Below, piece by piece: positions 24,686-32,894 of a stretch of DNA of 61,927 bases; the stretch's first letter is position 1; each line of letters begins with the position of its first letter. The notes under the pieces are model-generated. The model was not told the origin of the DNA, did not search any database, and saw only the letters and a list, made by a program, of their open reading frames with translations. The DNA is from Actinoplanes sp. NBRC 103695 (GTDB lineage: Bacteria; Actinomycetota; Actinomycetes; Mycobacteriales; Micromonosporaceae). A program made the translations under genes and the position numbers. Where the stretch lies: the NCBI RefSeq assembly GCF_030269485.1, contig NZ_BSTL01000002.1:12317-74243 (forward strand), read 5' to 3'.

Positions 24686-25180
24686 ATGGTGAGAAGGTTC
24701 CGTGATACCGACGCGCCCGTGTTGTGGGCGTTGAACGCGCTGCCGAACATCGGTGAGACGGCGGATTCTGGGGTGCCGATCCCGTTGCTGCCAGCGGTCA
24801 CGCCGCCGGCCGGCTTTCCCGATCTCGCCGATGTCGAAGCGAGTTTCCTGGCGCAGGGTGGAGAGTTCCTGGTCGTCGAGTTGGACGGTCATATCGTGGG
24901 CATGGGCGGTTTCCGGCCCGGCGTTGAGGCTTGCGCCGAGGTGCTGCGGGTTCGGGTGCATCCGGCGATACGGCGTCGCGGGATCGGGCGAGCCCTGATG
25001 GCCGAACTGGAGCAGCGTGCGGCGCAGCGCGGACTTCGGGCGATGTGCCTCGACACGGCGACCAATCAGCCGGAGGCGATGGCGTTCTATCAGGGGCTCG
25101 GCTATCGAGAGGTCGGCCGTGAGTGCCGGCCGGGCTGGACGTGGACGCTGGTGTACTACGTCAAGACGCTCGTCGCGTGA
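24686..25180 (+). CDS. GNAT family N-acetyltransferase
   Basis: A 164-residue acetyl-CoA-dependent acyltransferase. The CoA-binding motif A reads VRVHPAIRRRGIGRALMAEL (RRxGxG/A), followed by LRAMCLDTATNQPEAMAFYQ and GLGYREVGR. MVRRFRDTDAP is taken as the start; in-frame GTGs lie just upstream. The substrate is unknown. The 270 bp before it hold no gene that I can support. Confidence 0.85.
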   Translation: MVRRFRDTDAPVLWALNALPNIGETADSGVPIPLLPAVTPPAGFPDLADVEASFLAQGGEFLVVELDGHIVGMGGFRPGVEACAEVLRVRVHPAIRRRGIGRALMAELEQRAAQRGLRAMCLDTATNQPEAMAFYQGLGYREVGRECRPGWTWTLVYYVKTLVA

Positions 25181-25378
25181 ACGTCGCGCAGCACGACGTC
25201 GGCTGTGGTGTTTTCGCTGGCTGAGATCGGCTGTGTAGGTGGCCCAGCCGCCGTTGGAGAGTTGCTGCCATTGGCGATCTCGTCGCCCGTCTGATGCAAT
25301 TCCCGAGGGTTGGCGTAGGAGCCGGCCCGATCTCGGCAGATCACCGCCGGGCCCGGACTTTCACACCGGACAGCACAC

Positions 25379-26380
25379 CTAGGACTCGCGGACGACGAGG
25401 TGGCTGGGCACGACGTGCACCCCGGGTGTGGGGTGGCCGTCGATGGCCGCCAGCAGGAGGTCGCCGGCTCGGTGGCCGACCTCCTCCAGGCCCAGGTCCA
25501 CCGTCGTCAAGGGTGGGCGGGCCGCTTCGGCGACGACCCCCCAGTTGTCGATGCCGACCACGCCGGCCCGCATGGGCAGGGAGACGCCCGCCTCGCGGAG
25601 GCCGTCCAGCACGCCGCGGGCGATCACGTCGTTGCCGCAGAAGACGCCGTCGACATCCGGGGCCGTGCGGAGCACCTGCGCCACCGCGAACCTGCCCCAC
25701 GCCTCGGTCCAGCTGCCGAACAGCGGCTCCCCGACGAGTTCCAGCTCGAAGGCGGCCAGGGAGGAAGCGGCGCCGGCCGCCCGTTCGCGGGCCGACTCGT
25801 GGGACTGCGGGCCGGTGATGTGGGCGATCCGGCGGCGGCCGGTCTTCACCAGGTGCTCGATGGCCAGGTGGGCGGCGCCGCGCTCGTCGCTGACCACGCT
25901 GCAGTCGTGCGGGTCGCGGCTGCGGCCGAACGCGTACACGACCGGGACCTGAAGGTTGTCGGCCAGCGGCTCGCGGGCGTCGGTGCGCCGGCCCGCCACG
26001 ATGATGCCGTCGACCTGGCGTTCCAGGAGTTTGCGCAGGTGGTGCTGCTCGCGGATGGGGTCGTCGCGGCTGTCGCAGAGGAACGCGATCATTTCGCCGA
26101 CGCCGAGTGAGTCCTCGACGCCGCGGGTCATCGGGATGCTGAACCGGCCGTAGCTGTCCGTCGTGATGATGCCGACGGTGAACGTGCGGCCGGTCAGCAG
26201 GCTGCGTGCCACGGCGCTCGGTGTGAAGCCCAGTTCCTCGGCCGCCGCGCGTACCCGAGCCCTTGTCTCCTCACGCAGCGTGCCGCGACCGTTGAGCGCC
26301 TTGGACGCCGTGCCCAGCGAGACACCCGCGAGGGCGGCGACGTCCGCGATCCCGACGCGCCGGGTGGCGGGAAGAGTCAT
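25379..26380 (-). CDS. LacI family regulator of the GH127 gene
   Basis: A 333-residue repressor. The N-terminal helix-turn-helix and hinge read VGIADVAALAGVSLGTASKA and FTPSAVARSLLTGR. A periplasmic-binding-like sugar sensor follows (FTVGIITTDSYGRFSIPMTR, VDGVFCGNDVIARGVLDG, AGVVGIDNWGV). It is divergent from the arabinofuranosidase gene, with a perfect LacI-type operator at 26397-26410. It most likely represses both itself and that gene until an arabinose-containing ligand binds. Confidence 0.92.
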   Translation of the reverse strand: MTLPATRRVGIADVAALAGVSLGTASKALNGRGTLREETRARVRAAAEELGFTPSAVARSLLTGRTFTVGIITTDSYGRFSIPMTRGVEDSLGVGEMIAFLCDSRDDPIREQHHLRKLLERQVDGIIVAGRRTDAREPLADNLQVPVVYAFGRSRDPHDCSVVSDERGAAHLAIEHLVKTGRRRIAHITGPQSHESARERAAGAASSLAAFELELVGEPLFGSWTEAWGRFAVAQVLRTAPDVDGVFCGNDVIARGVLDGLREAGVSLPMRAGVVGIDNWGVVAEAARPPLTTVDLGLEEVGHRAGDLLLAAIDGHPTPGVHVVPSHLVVRES

Positions 26381-26396
26381 CGCCACAGCCTAATCA

Positions 26397-26410
26397 GGAA
26401 AACGTTTTCC
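26397..26410. promoter_or_regulatory. LacI-type operator O1
   Basis: ggaaaacgttttcc is a perfect 14-bp palindrome with the central CG typical of LacI/GalR sites, 16 bp upstream of the regulator start and about 40 bp upstream of the proposed GH127 -35 box. Confidence 0.8.
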
Positions 26411-26448
26411 CTCCAACTGAAGCGTCATTCGTGATTCGAGAACGGTGC

Positions 26449-26499
26449 TTGACCGGTGAGCGAGGCCACTCCTACCTTGGCGTAGACAAACGGTTTCCT
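26449..26499 (+). promoter_or_regulatory. GH127 promoter with second operator O2
   Basis: ttgacc (26449-26454) and taccTT (26473-26478) are separated by 18 bp and fit an actinobacterial promoter. The imperfect palindrome acaaacggtttcct (26486-26499) lies where transcription should start, so repressor bound there would block the polymerase. With O1 it forms a two-site control region about 90 bp apart. Confidence 0.5.
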
Positions 26500-26523
26500 A
26501 GAAGTTTCCGAATCGGAGGCCAT

Positions 26524-28365
26524 GTGAGCACCCCCGTCTCGCCGCGCACCGCGACCCGGCTCGAGCCGGCCGCCGCGCGCCTGGACAGCGAATCCTTCCT
26601 CGGCGCCTGGCAGCAGCTCAACGCGGACGCGACCATCCCGCACTGCATCGACAACCTCGAACGGTCCGGCGTGCTGGAGAACTTCCGCCGGCTCGCCGAG
26701 GCCGGCGCGGACGGCCCGGCCGGCGAGTTCCGGGGCTTCTGGTTCGCCGACTCCGACCTGTACAAGACACTCGAGGCGATCGGCTGGGAGCAGGGCCGCA
26801 GCGGCACCGGGCAGTACGCGGCGCTGCTCGACGAGGTGGCGGAACTGTTCGACACGGTGCAGACCGCGGACGGCTACCTCAACACGTACGTGCAGGGCAC
26901 CCCGGGCGTGAGCGAGTTCGCCCACCCCGAGTTCGCGCACGAACTGTACTGCGCCGGCCACCTCATGCAGGCCGCCGTGGCACTGCACCGGGGAAGTGGC
27001 GACGAGCGTTTCCTGACCGTCGCCCGGCGGCTCGGCGACCTGGTCGTCAAACGCTTCGGCGACGACGGTCACCCGCTCATCGACGGTCATCCCGAGGTGG
27101 AGACCGCGCTGGTGGAGCTCTACCGGGAGACCGGCGAGCCGGCCTACCTGCACGCGGCCGAACTGCAGATCGAGCGCCGCGGCCACCGCTGGCTCGACCC
27201 CGGCCGGTTCGGCTCCTCCTACTACCAGGACCACCTGCCGGTGCGCGACAACACCGAGGCCATCGGCCACTCGGTGCGGCAGCTGTACCTGGGCGCCGGA
27301 GTCACCGACCTCTACCTGGAGAACGGCGACGAGTCGCTGCTGCGGGCGATGGAGGCGCTGTGGGACAGCGCGTTCCACACCAAGATGTACCTGACGGGTG
27401 GGCACGGTTCGCGGCACCGCGATGAGGCGTACGGCGACCCGTACGAACTGCCGCCGGACCGGGCGTACGCCGAGACCTGCGCCTCGATCGCCGCATTGCA
27501 GTGGAGCTGGCGGCTGCTGCTGGCCACCGGCAAGGCCCGGTACGCCGAGGAGATGGAACGCGCACTGCTCAACGCGATCGCCGCCTCCACCTCGAGCACC
27601 GGCAAGGAGTTCTTCTACTCCAACCCGTTGCAGCTGCGCACCGGGCACGACGGCTCGGACGAGGACTCGCCCAGCGTGCGACTGCCCTGGTACTCGTGCG
27701 CCTGCTGCCCGCCGAACCTGGCCCGGCTGCTCGCCTCGCTGCACGGCTACGCCGCCACGGCCGACGAGAACGGCCTCCAGCTGCACCTGCTGGCCGCGGG
27801 CACCTTCGAGGGCGGCGGGCTGCGGGTCACCGTGCGGACGGCGTACCCCAGCGAAGGCGATCTCGAGATCAGCGTGAGCGGCGCCGGGGAGCTGGCCGTC
27901 CGCGTGCCGGGCTGGGCTTCCGGCGCGACCGGGACGGCCGACGGCGGCGAGATCCTGGCCGGACCGGCCGCGGGCGAATACCTGCGAGTGTCCTGTCAGG
28001 ACGGTGCGACCGTGCGGATCGGCCTGCCGATGTCACCGCGCCTGATCCGGGCCGACGACCGGGTGGACGCCGTCCGCGGCTGTGTGGCCGTCGCGCGCGG
28101 GCCGCTGGTCTTCTGCATCGAGCAGGCCGACCTGCCCGACGGTGTGCTGGTCGAGCAGATCCGGCTGGATCCGGCCGCCCCGATCATCGACGAGGGCCCA
28201 CGGCTGCGCCTCTCCGGCCGGGTCGCCGCGCTGCAACCGGAGCTCTACCGGTCCTACAGGGCCGAGGAAGCCGAGCAACCCGAGGTCACCTTCACCGCGA
28301 TCCCTTACCACTCCTGGGCGAACCGCGGACCCGGCGCCATGCGTGTCTGGCTCCCCACCACCTGA
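26524..28365 (+). CDS. GH127 beta-L-arabinofuranosidase
   Basis: A 613-residue cytosolic hydrolase (no signal peptide) of family GH127, which cleaves beta-L-arabinofuranosyl linkages as found on plant hydroxyproline-rich glycoproteins. The (alpha/alpha)6 barrel contains AGHLMQAAVALHR and LTGGHGSRHRDEAYGD. The zinc/cysteine active site is YSCACCPPNLARLL, whose second Cys of the CCPPN motif is the nucleophile in HypBA1. The GTG start is chosen for the GGAGG four bases before it. It is controlled by the divergent LacI gene. The small Cys-rich frame follows after 11 bp. Confidence 0.92.
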   Translation: MSTPVSPRTATRLEPAAARLDSESFLGAWQQLNADATIPHCIDNLERSGVLENFRRLAEAGADGPAGEFRGFWFADSDLYKTLEAIGWEQGRSGTGQYAALLDEVAELFDTVQTADGYLNTYVQGTPGVSEFAHPEFAHELYCAGHLMQAAVALHRGSGDERFLTVARRLGDLVVKRFGDDGHPLIDGHPEVETALVELYRETGEPAYLHAAELQIERRGHRWLDPGRFGSSYYQDHLPVRDNTEAIGHSVRQLYLGAGVTDLYLENGDESLLRAMEALWDSAFHTKMYLTGGHGSRHRDEAYGDPYELPPDRAYAETCASIAALQWSWRLLLATGKARYAEEMERALLNAIAASTSSTGKEFFYSNPLQLRTGHDGSDEDSPSVRLPWYSCACCPPNLARLLASLHGYAATADENGLQLHLLAAGTFEGGGLRVTVRTAYPSEGDLEISVSGAGELAVRVPGWASGATGTADGGEILAGPAAGEYLRVSCQDGATVRIGLPMSPRLIRADDRVDAVRGCVAVARGPLVFCIEQADLPDGVLVEQIRLDPAAPIIDEGPRLRLSGRVAALQPELYRSYRAEEAEQPEVTFTAIPYHSWANRGPGAMRVWLPTT

Positions 28366-28376
28366 AGAAGGCACCC

Positions 28377-28493
28377 ATGGTCCTGGCCTCCAACCAGATG
28401 CGCACCCTCAACTGCGGAGTCATGCAGGCCGGCGTAGCAGTCACGGCGATCCCGTGCATCGTGCTTTCCTGCTGCTGCAACGGTGTTACGTGA
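28377..28493 (+). CDS. Candidate 38-residue Cys-rich peptide
   Basis: A short frame starting 11 bp after the GH127 stop, with GAAGAAGG five bases before its ATG. The peptide has five cysteines (13, 27, 32, 33, 34), a hydrophobic middle (GVMQAGVAVTAIPCIVLS) and the ending SCCCNGVT. Codon third positions are strongly GC-rich, as in real genes here. The composition recalls precursors of modified peptides, but no modification enzyme is nearby and no family is recognised. It could also be a membrane-active or metal-binding peptide, or chance. It is probably co-transcribed with GH127. Confidence 0.4.
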   Translation: MVLASNQMRTLNCGVMQAGVAVTAIPCIVLSCCCNGVT

Positions 28494-28520
28494 GCGGTCT
28501 CGTGGCCGGCGCGGTCAAAT

Positions 28521-28671
28521 AGATCAAGAGCTTTTTGTCGTGCCTGGGTGGGTGGTGCGGACCGTCGCTCCCGCCGAGGCCGGGCCCACGGCTCCTGGCC
28601 GCTGCGCGTCCAAAACGGAGCCGCGCACCCTTCATTCTGCGTGCGTGCTCACCCTCCGGTCGCTCCGCGCC
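28521..28671 (+). repeat. Dispersed repeat family A, copy 2
   Basis: This aligns without gaps to 15091-15241, with about a dozen differences in 151 bp, and inverted to about 29402-29553. It begins 28 bp after the small Cys-rich frame and runs into the 24-bp array. Confidence 0.85.
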
Positions 28672-28823
28672 CTACCCACCCGGTCGCTCCGCGCCCTACC
28701 CACCCGGTCGCTCCGCGCCCTACCCACCCGGTCGCTCCGCGCCCTACCCACCCGGTCGCTCCGCGCCCTACCCACCCGGTCGCTCCGCGCCCCACCCACC
28801 CGGTCGCTCCGCGCCCCACCCCG
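28656..28823. repeat. 24-bp tandem repeat, seven copies
   Basis: Seven copies of a 24-bp unit beginning ccggtcgctccgcgcc and ending ctacccac; the last two have ccc in place of the cta. Copy 1 of family A continues into a single related unit, so the array grew from the end of the family A element. The unit is a multiple of three, so it leaves an open frame encoding RSLRALPT repeats, which I do not call as a gene. Confidence 0.93.
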
Positions 28824-28965
28824 GGTGCTCCGTCTCAACCCACCCGGGCGCTGCGCCCCTATCCCCGCCCGGGCGCTCGGCCTGGGAACTCCGTCCCGGC
28901 CCTGCCCGGGCACTCAGGTTGACGGTCTGTTGCGGCTCGCGCGGCGAGGATTTCGGGTGCGTGCC

Positions 28966-29070
28966 GTTGCTGCCGGCGCTTTCGCCGGGCGTGGGGTCAA
29001 GCCGTATGCCAGGCGGCCGGATTGCCCGCTCACGGTGGTAGCCGCCGCCCACGGTGGTAGCCGGGCACAA
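28966..29070 (-). repeat. Dispersed repeat family B, copy 2 (inverted)
   Basis: Reads cgccgggcgtggggtcaagc and gcccgctcacggtgg, the reverse complement of matching blocks at 181-300. On the minus strand it is preceded by two ctaccaccgt-containing units, paralleling the short tandem arrays that precede the other copies. Confidence 0.6.
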
Positions 29071-29110
29071 AAGTGGTGGCCCAGAGCGGCATTTCGGCCC
29101 GAATACCGCC

Positions 29111-29167
29111 CGGTCCTACCACTCACGCCCGGTCCTACCACTCACGCCCGATCCCACTACTCACGCT
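29111..29167. repeat. 19-bp tandem repeat, three copies
   Basis: Two copies of cggtcctaccactcacgcc and a diverged third. The length and the taccact core match the nine-copy array at 2-172, and both lie just before a family B element in the same orientation. Confidence 0.75.
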
Positions 29168-29179
29168 GACTCAACTAGT

Positions 29180-29395
29180 GCACGCCTGGCGAGAGCGGCG
29201 CGCCCGGCGAGAGCGGCGAGAGGGCGGCAGTGACGGTGAGCGGGCACCCCGGCCGCCTGGCGCCCGGCCCGGCCTGACGCTCGGCGGGAGCGGCGGCAGT
29301 GACGGTGAGCAGGCGCCCTGGCAGCCCGGCCGCGTGGCAGCCCGGCGACCGACGATCGGCGAAAGGGGCGGCAGTGACGCGAGTGGGCACCTCCC
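29180..29395 (+). repeat. Dispersed repeat family B, copies 3 and 4
   Basis: Two or three degenerate head-to-tail versions of the block gcggcagtgacggtgagc followed by a ggcaccc/ggcgccc core and ccggc ends. They resemble 181-300 in the same orientation and 28966-29070 in the opposite one. Edges are approximate. Confidence 0.55.
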
Positions 29396-29401
29396 CGGCT
29401 T

Positions 29402-29553
29402 GGCGCGTAGCGCCGGAGGGTGCCCACTTACGCAGAATGAAGGGTGCGCGGCTCTGTTCTGGCCGCCCCGCGGCCTTGGAGCCGTGGGCCCGGCCTCGGC
29501 GTGAGCGACGGTCAGTACCACTCACCCAGGCACGACATCCAGCCTTTGATCTT
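29402..29553 (-). repeat. Dispersed repeat family A, copy 3 (inverted)
   Basis: The reverse complement contains gatgtcgtgcctgggtgag, gaccgtcgctcacgccgagg and gagccgcgcacccttcattc in the same order as copies 1 and 2. Copies 2 and 3 face each other across about 730 bp. Confidence 0.8.
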
Positions 29554-29667
29554 GATCCTGCCGCGCGCCATTCACTCGGGCACGTCATCAGGTCCTGATC
29601 TTGATCCTGCCCCGCGCCACTCACCCAGGAACGACATCAAGCCCTGATCTTGATCCCGGCCCGCACC
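29520..29667. repeat. 49-50-bp tandem repeat, three copies
   Basis: Three imperfect units, each starting with a ttcactc/ctcaccc block, then a cacg-catca block, and ending with gatcttgatcctgcc or a close variant. The first unit is the end of family A copy 3, so this array also seems to have grown from an element end. It stops about 60 bp before the end of the ABC permease gene. Confidence 0.8.
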
Positions 29668-29730
29668 AGCGAACTGGTCGGCGATCGAGACATCGCGGTG
29701 AACCGGAATCACCCACCGGGCTACGACGTC

Positions 29731-30597
29731 CTAGGAACCGGTCAGCCCCCAGCGTTTGCGGAGGGCGTTGTCGGCCGCGTTGAAGAGCAGGTCGATCAGG
29801 ATGCCGATGACCAGGACCACGATGATGTAGCTGATCACCAGGCTGGACTCGAAGAGGTCTCGGGAGTTCTGCATGCGGACGCCGATGGAGACCGCTCCGG
29901 GGACGATCACCAGGAGTTCGCCGGCCATCAGGCTGCGCCAGGAGAAGGCCCAGCCCTGCTTCAGACCGGAGACGAAAGACGGCAGGGACGCGGGCAGGAT
30001 CAGGTGGCGGTACTTGGCGAAACCCTTCATGCCCAGCACCTGGCCCACGCGCAGCCAGGTGCGGGGGACGTAGTCGATGCCGCTGATCAGGCCGTTCGCC
30101 ACGGACGGGGCGGCGCCGATCACCACGACGAAGAGGATTGCCTTCTCGCCGAGCTGGAACAGCAGGATCGCCAGCGGGAACCACATGATCGACGGCATCG
30201 TCTGGAGGCCGGTGATCAGGGAACCGATGGCCGCCCGCAGCGGGGGGACCGTGGCCACGGCCGCGCCGATCAGCGTGCCGATCAGCACCGCCAGGGCGAA
30301 GCCGGTGACCGCCCGGGTCATCGTCAGGCGCACGCCCGCCCAGAAGTCGGCCGTGGTGACCAGGTCGCCCAGGTCGGAGAAGACCGTGGCGGGGGCCGGG
30401 AGGACGAACGTCTCCTTCCAGCCGGAGAGCACCACGAGCTCCCAGATCAGGATCGCCAGGGCGATCGCCAGCAGCTTGGGCCAGGCGCTGCGCCAGATAC
30501 GGCGGCCCAGGTCGGTGCGCCTGGTCGCGGGGGCGAGTTCGAGGGCGTCCAGGCCGGCGGTGGTGTCCCGCTGCGTCGGGATCAGGTCAGTGGGCAT
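29731..30597 (-). CDS. ABC transporter permease, sulfonate/nitrate type
   Basis: A 288-residue inner-membrane permease of the BPD_transp_1 family (SsuC/TauC/NrtB group) with about six helices. The coupling-helix loop that contacts the ATPase is GMKGFAKYRHLILPASLPSF (the EAA loop with conserved Gly and Pro). Ten bases overlap the ATPase gene. It is the last gene of the four-gene Rrf2-linked unit. Ligands of close relatives include alkanesulfonates, taurine and nitrate; the sequence does not decide. Confidence 0.9.
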   Translation of the reverse strand: MPTDLIPTQRDTTAGLDALELAPATRRTDLGRRIWRSAWPKLLAIALAILIWELVVLSGWKETFVLPAPATVFSDLGDLVTTADFWAGVRLTMTRAVTGFALAVLIGTLIGAAVATVPPLRAAIGSLITGLQTMPSIMWFPLAILLFQLGEKAILFVVVIGAAPSVANGLISGIDYVPRTWLRVGQVLGMKGFAKYRHLILPASLPSFVSGLKQGWAFSWRSLMAGELLVIVPGAVSIGVRMQNSRDLFESSLVISYIIVVLVIGILIDLLFNAADNALRKRWGLTGS

Positions 30598-31330
30598 GAC
30601 GGGCCACCTCCGCGCGGAGCTTGTCGGTGATCTCGGCGGCCTGGTTGGCCACCTCGGGGGAGTCGATGCGCCTGGGCCTCGGCGAGGTGACCGGGAAGTC
30701 CTCGATGACCCGGCCGGGGCGGCTGCTCAGCAGGATCACCCGGTCACCCAGGCGGACCGCCTCGCGGACGTTGTGGGTGACGAAGAGGACGGTCAGGCTC
30801 TGCTCGCGCCAGATCCGCTCCAGCTCGTCGTGCAGGATGTCGCGGGTCATCGCGTCCAGCGCGCCGAACGGCTCGTCCATCAGCAGGATGTCCGCCTCCT
30901 GGGCGAGCGCCCGGGCCAGCGCCACCCGCTGGCGCATGCCGCCGGAGAGCTCGTGCGGCCGCTTGTCCGCGAAGTCGCGCAGCCGCACGATCTCCAGAAG
31001 CTCCTCGGACCGTTTGCGGCGCTCGGCCCGGCCCATCCCGGCCAGGCGCAGCGGGAGCTCGACGTTGCCGGACACCGACAGCCACGGGAAGAGCGCGGCC
31101 TCCTGGAACATCAGCGAGACGCGCCGCCCGCCGATGTCCAGGACGCCGCCGCTGATCGCGTCGAGGCCGGCGACCAGCGAAAGCAGGGTGCTCTTGCCGC
31201 AGCCGGAGGCGCCGAGCAGGCAGACGAACTCGCCCTGCTCGACGGTGAGCGAAACGCGGTCCAGGGCGAGCAGGGCGGAGTCGCCCTGCCCGTACCGCTT
31301 GGAGACCCCGTCAAGGGTCAGCACGCTCAT
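30587..31330 (-). CDS. ABC transporter ATP-binding protein, sulfonate/nitrate type
   Basis: A 247-residue cytosolic ATPase. Walker A is GASGCGKST, the signature LSGGMRQRVALARAL, Walker B ILLMDEPFGALD and the switch His is in VLFVTHNVREAV. These match the SsuB/TauB/NrtD group. The start follows the binding-protein stop by one base and the end overlaps the permease gene, so the three are translated together. Confidence 0.93.
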   Translation of the reverse strand: MSVLTLDGVSKRYGQGDSALLALDRVSLTVEQGEFVCLLGASGCGKSTLLSLVAGLDAISGGVLDIGGRRVSLMFQEAALFPWLSVSGNVELPLRLAGMGRAERRKRSEELLEIVRLRDFADKRPHELSGGMRQRVALARALAQEADILLMDEPFGALDAMTRDILHDELERIWREQSLTVLFVTHNVREAVRLGDRVILLSSRPGRVIEDFPVTSPRPRRIDSPEVANQAAEITDKLRAEVARHAH

Positions 31331-31331
31331 G

Positions 31332-32399
31332 TCAGGAGGCCGCGTCGGTGACTGCCGGCTGACCGTCGGCCTGGAGCACCTCGTTCAGCAGCGTCAGGTC
31401 GTAGATGCCCTTCAGGTCGACCGGTTTGAGCAGGCCGACGTCCTGGGCGTGCTGGGCGCTGGTGTAGAGCGACGGGGCGATCGGGTCGTTGGTGAAGCTC
31501 AGGTTGGCGAACGCGGACTTGAGCACCTCGGGCTTGAGCGGCTTGCCGCTGAGGGTCTCGAGCTGGGCGTTGGCGTCGGTCTGGGCCTTCTCGCCGTTGT
31601 CCTTGATGTACTTGATCGACGCCACGTGGCCCTGGATCAGCTTCTTGACCGTGCCCGGGTACTTCTTCAGGAAGTCCTGCTTGACGATCAGGTGGGTGGT
31701 GACGAACTGGCCGTTCGGCCACAGGTCCTTCTCGTTGACCAGGATCTTGCCCTTGGAGTCGAGCACCATCCGGCTCAGGTTGGGTTCGGGCACCCAGGCG
31801 CCGTCGATCGCGCCCTGCGCGAAGGCCTGGATCGCGGTCGCGTTGTCCTGCGGCAGCACCGACACGTCGCCGCCGCCCTGCTGGTCGGCGTTCAGGCCGT
31901 TCTGCTTCAGCCAGGCGCGCAGCGCCACGTCCTGGGTGTTGCCCAGCTGTGGCGTGGCGATCTTCTTGCCCTTGAGGTCGGCGGGGCCGTTGATGGCCGG
32001 CTTCACCACGAGACCGGCGCCGCCGGAGGTGCTGCCCGCGATGATCTTCAGGCCGGTGCCCTTGGTCTGGGACCAGCCGTTGATCGCCGGGTTCGGCCCG
32101 ATGTACGTGGCGTCGATCGCCCCGGAGAACAGCGCCTCGATGGCGGCCGGGCCGGCGTTGAAGGTTTTCGCCTCCAGCTTGGTGGAGCCGAGGGCCTGCT
32201 GGAACAGGCCGTCCTTGACGCCGATCAGCGCGGGGGCGTGGGTGATGTTGGGGAAGTAGCCGAGCCGGATGGCGGACGCCTCGGCGGTGGCGCCGCTCCC
32301 GGAGGCGGCGGCGTCGTCGTCCCCGCCGCAGGCGGTGAGGGCGGCGGCGGATAAGACGGCGATGGAGAGCGCGCTCAGGGCGCGAAGGTGCAGGCGCAC
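31332..32399 (-). CDS. Substrate-binding lipoprotein, SsuA/NrtA type
   Basis: A 355-residue exported lipoprotein. The signal peptide ends in the lipobox LTAC (Cys24), followed by a Gly/Ala/Ser linker. The mature fold belongs to the NMT1/THI5-like, SsuA class of binding proteins (RLGYFPNITHAPALIGVKDG, NAGPAAIEALFSGAIDATYI, GLVVKPAINGPADLKGKKIA, GAIDGAWVPEPNLSRMV). It would deliver an anionic ligand such as a sulfonate to the permease. The gene sits 50 bp after the Rrf2 regulator gene on the same strand. Confidence 0.9.
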   Translation of the reverse strand: MRLHLRALSALSIAVLSAAALTACGGDDDAAASGSGATAEASAIRLGYFPNITHAPALIGVKDGLFQQALGSTKLEAKTFNAGPAAIEALFSGAIDATYIGPNPAINGWSQTKGTGLKIIAGSTSGGAGLVVKPAINGPADLKGKKIATPQLGNTQDVALRAWLKQNGLNADQQGGGDVSVLPQDNATAIQAFAQGAIDGAWVPEPNLSRMVLDSKGKILVNEKDLWPNGQFVTTHLIVKQDFLKKYPGTVKKLIQGHVASIKYIKDNGEKAQTDANAQLETLSGKPLKPEVLKSAFANLSFTNDPIAPSLYTSAQHAQDVGLLKPVDLKGIYDLTLLNEVLQADGQPAVTDAAS

Positions 32400-32449
32400 G
32401 GTGTCCTCAGTTCTCGGGATTCTGGTTCAGGAGGCGGGGAGAGCGGGCT

Positions 32450-32869
32450 TCAGGTGGTGGGCACGGCTTCGCTGCCGGCGGTGAGTTCGGCGAGGGTCTT
32501 GTGGTCGATGACGCCCTCGATGGCGGCTTCGACGGCGACCCAGACGTCGCGCAGGCCGGTCGCCGCGCCGTGGTAGACGGCGGTGGCGGTGGGCAGGCCT
32601 CGGACGGTGGTGAGCGCACCCCCGGCCGCGCGGACCACGTCGCCGACGGTGATGTCGGCGGCGTCGCGGGCGAGGTGGTAGCCCCCGACCACGCCGCGGT
32701 GGCTGTGCACCAGGCCGGCGCGCTTGAGGTCGAGCAGGATGCCCTGCAGGAAGCTGAGCGGAATGTCCTGGTCGGCGGCCAGGGTCGCGGCCTTGACCAG
32801 GTCGGGGTGCCGTGCGGTGAGCGAGAGCATCGCCTGGACGGCGTAGTCGGTGCGGGCCAGGACATGCAT
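32450..32869 (-). CDS. Rrf2 family regulator of the ABC importer
   Basis: A 139-residue winged-helix regulator. ARTDYAVQAMLSLTARHPDL, then PLSFLQGILLDLKRAGLVHS and the wing HRGVVGGYHLARDAADITVG, are typical Rrf2. It has no three-cysteine iron-sulfur cluster as IscR has, so it resembles the sulfur-metabolism regulator CymR more than a cluster sensor. The ATG at 32869 is chosen because GAGGGGG lies just upstream and a longer version would begin inside the promoter. It heads the transporter unit and probably controls it and itself. Confidence 0.88.
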   Translation of the reverse strand: MHVLARTDYAVQAMLSLTARHPDLVKAATLAADQDIPLSFLQGILLDLKRAGLVHSHRGVVGGYHLARDAADITVGDVVRAAGGALTTVRGLPTATAVYHGAATGLRDVWVAVEAAIEGVIDHKTLAELTAGSEAVPTT

Positions 32870-32894
32870 GTCCGGCACCCCCTCATTTTCTGCT

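Larger units (their letters stand above)
28494..29730. other. Gene-free repeat island with nested inverted symmetry
   Basis: About 1.2 kb with no gene that I can support. In order it contains family A (plus), a 24-bp tandem array, family B (minus), a 19-bp array, family B (plus, about two copies), family A (minus) and a 49-bp tandem array. The order A-B / B-A makes a large imperfect palindrome. Long open frames here come from the repeats and have no family resemblance. Confidence 0.75.

Noticed and set aside
25181..25378. Minus-strand 62-codon frame downstream of the GNAT gene
   Set aside because: Low-complexity sequence with no start signal or recognised domain. I see nothing supportable in this gap.
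28483..29169. Protein with RSLRALPT repeats
   Set aside because: The frame is open only because the 24-bp unit is a multiple of three. It has no ribosome site and crosses several non-coding dispersed repeats.
29731..32869. Mobile element carrying the ABC importer next to the repeat island
   Set aside because: The importer genes have native codon use and a coherent regulator and promoter. No transposase, integrase or attachment site is visible.
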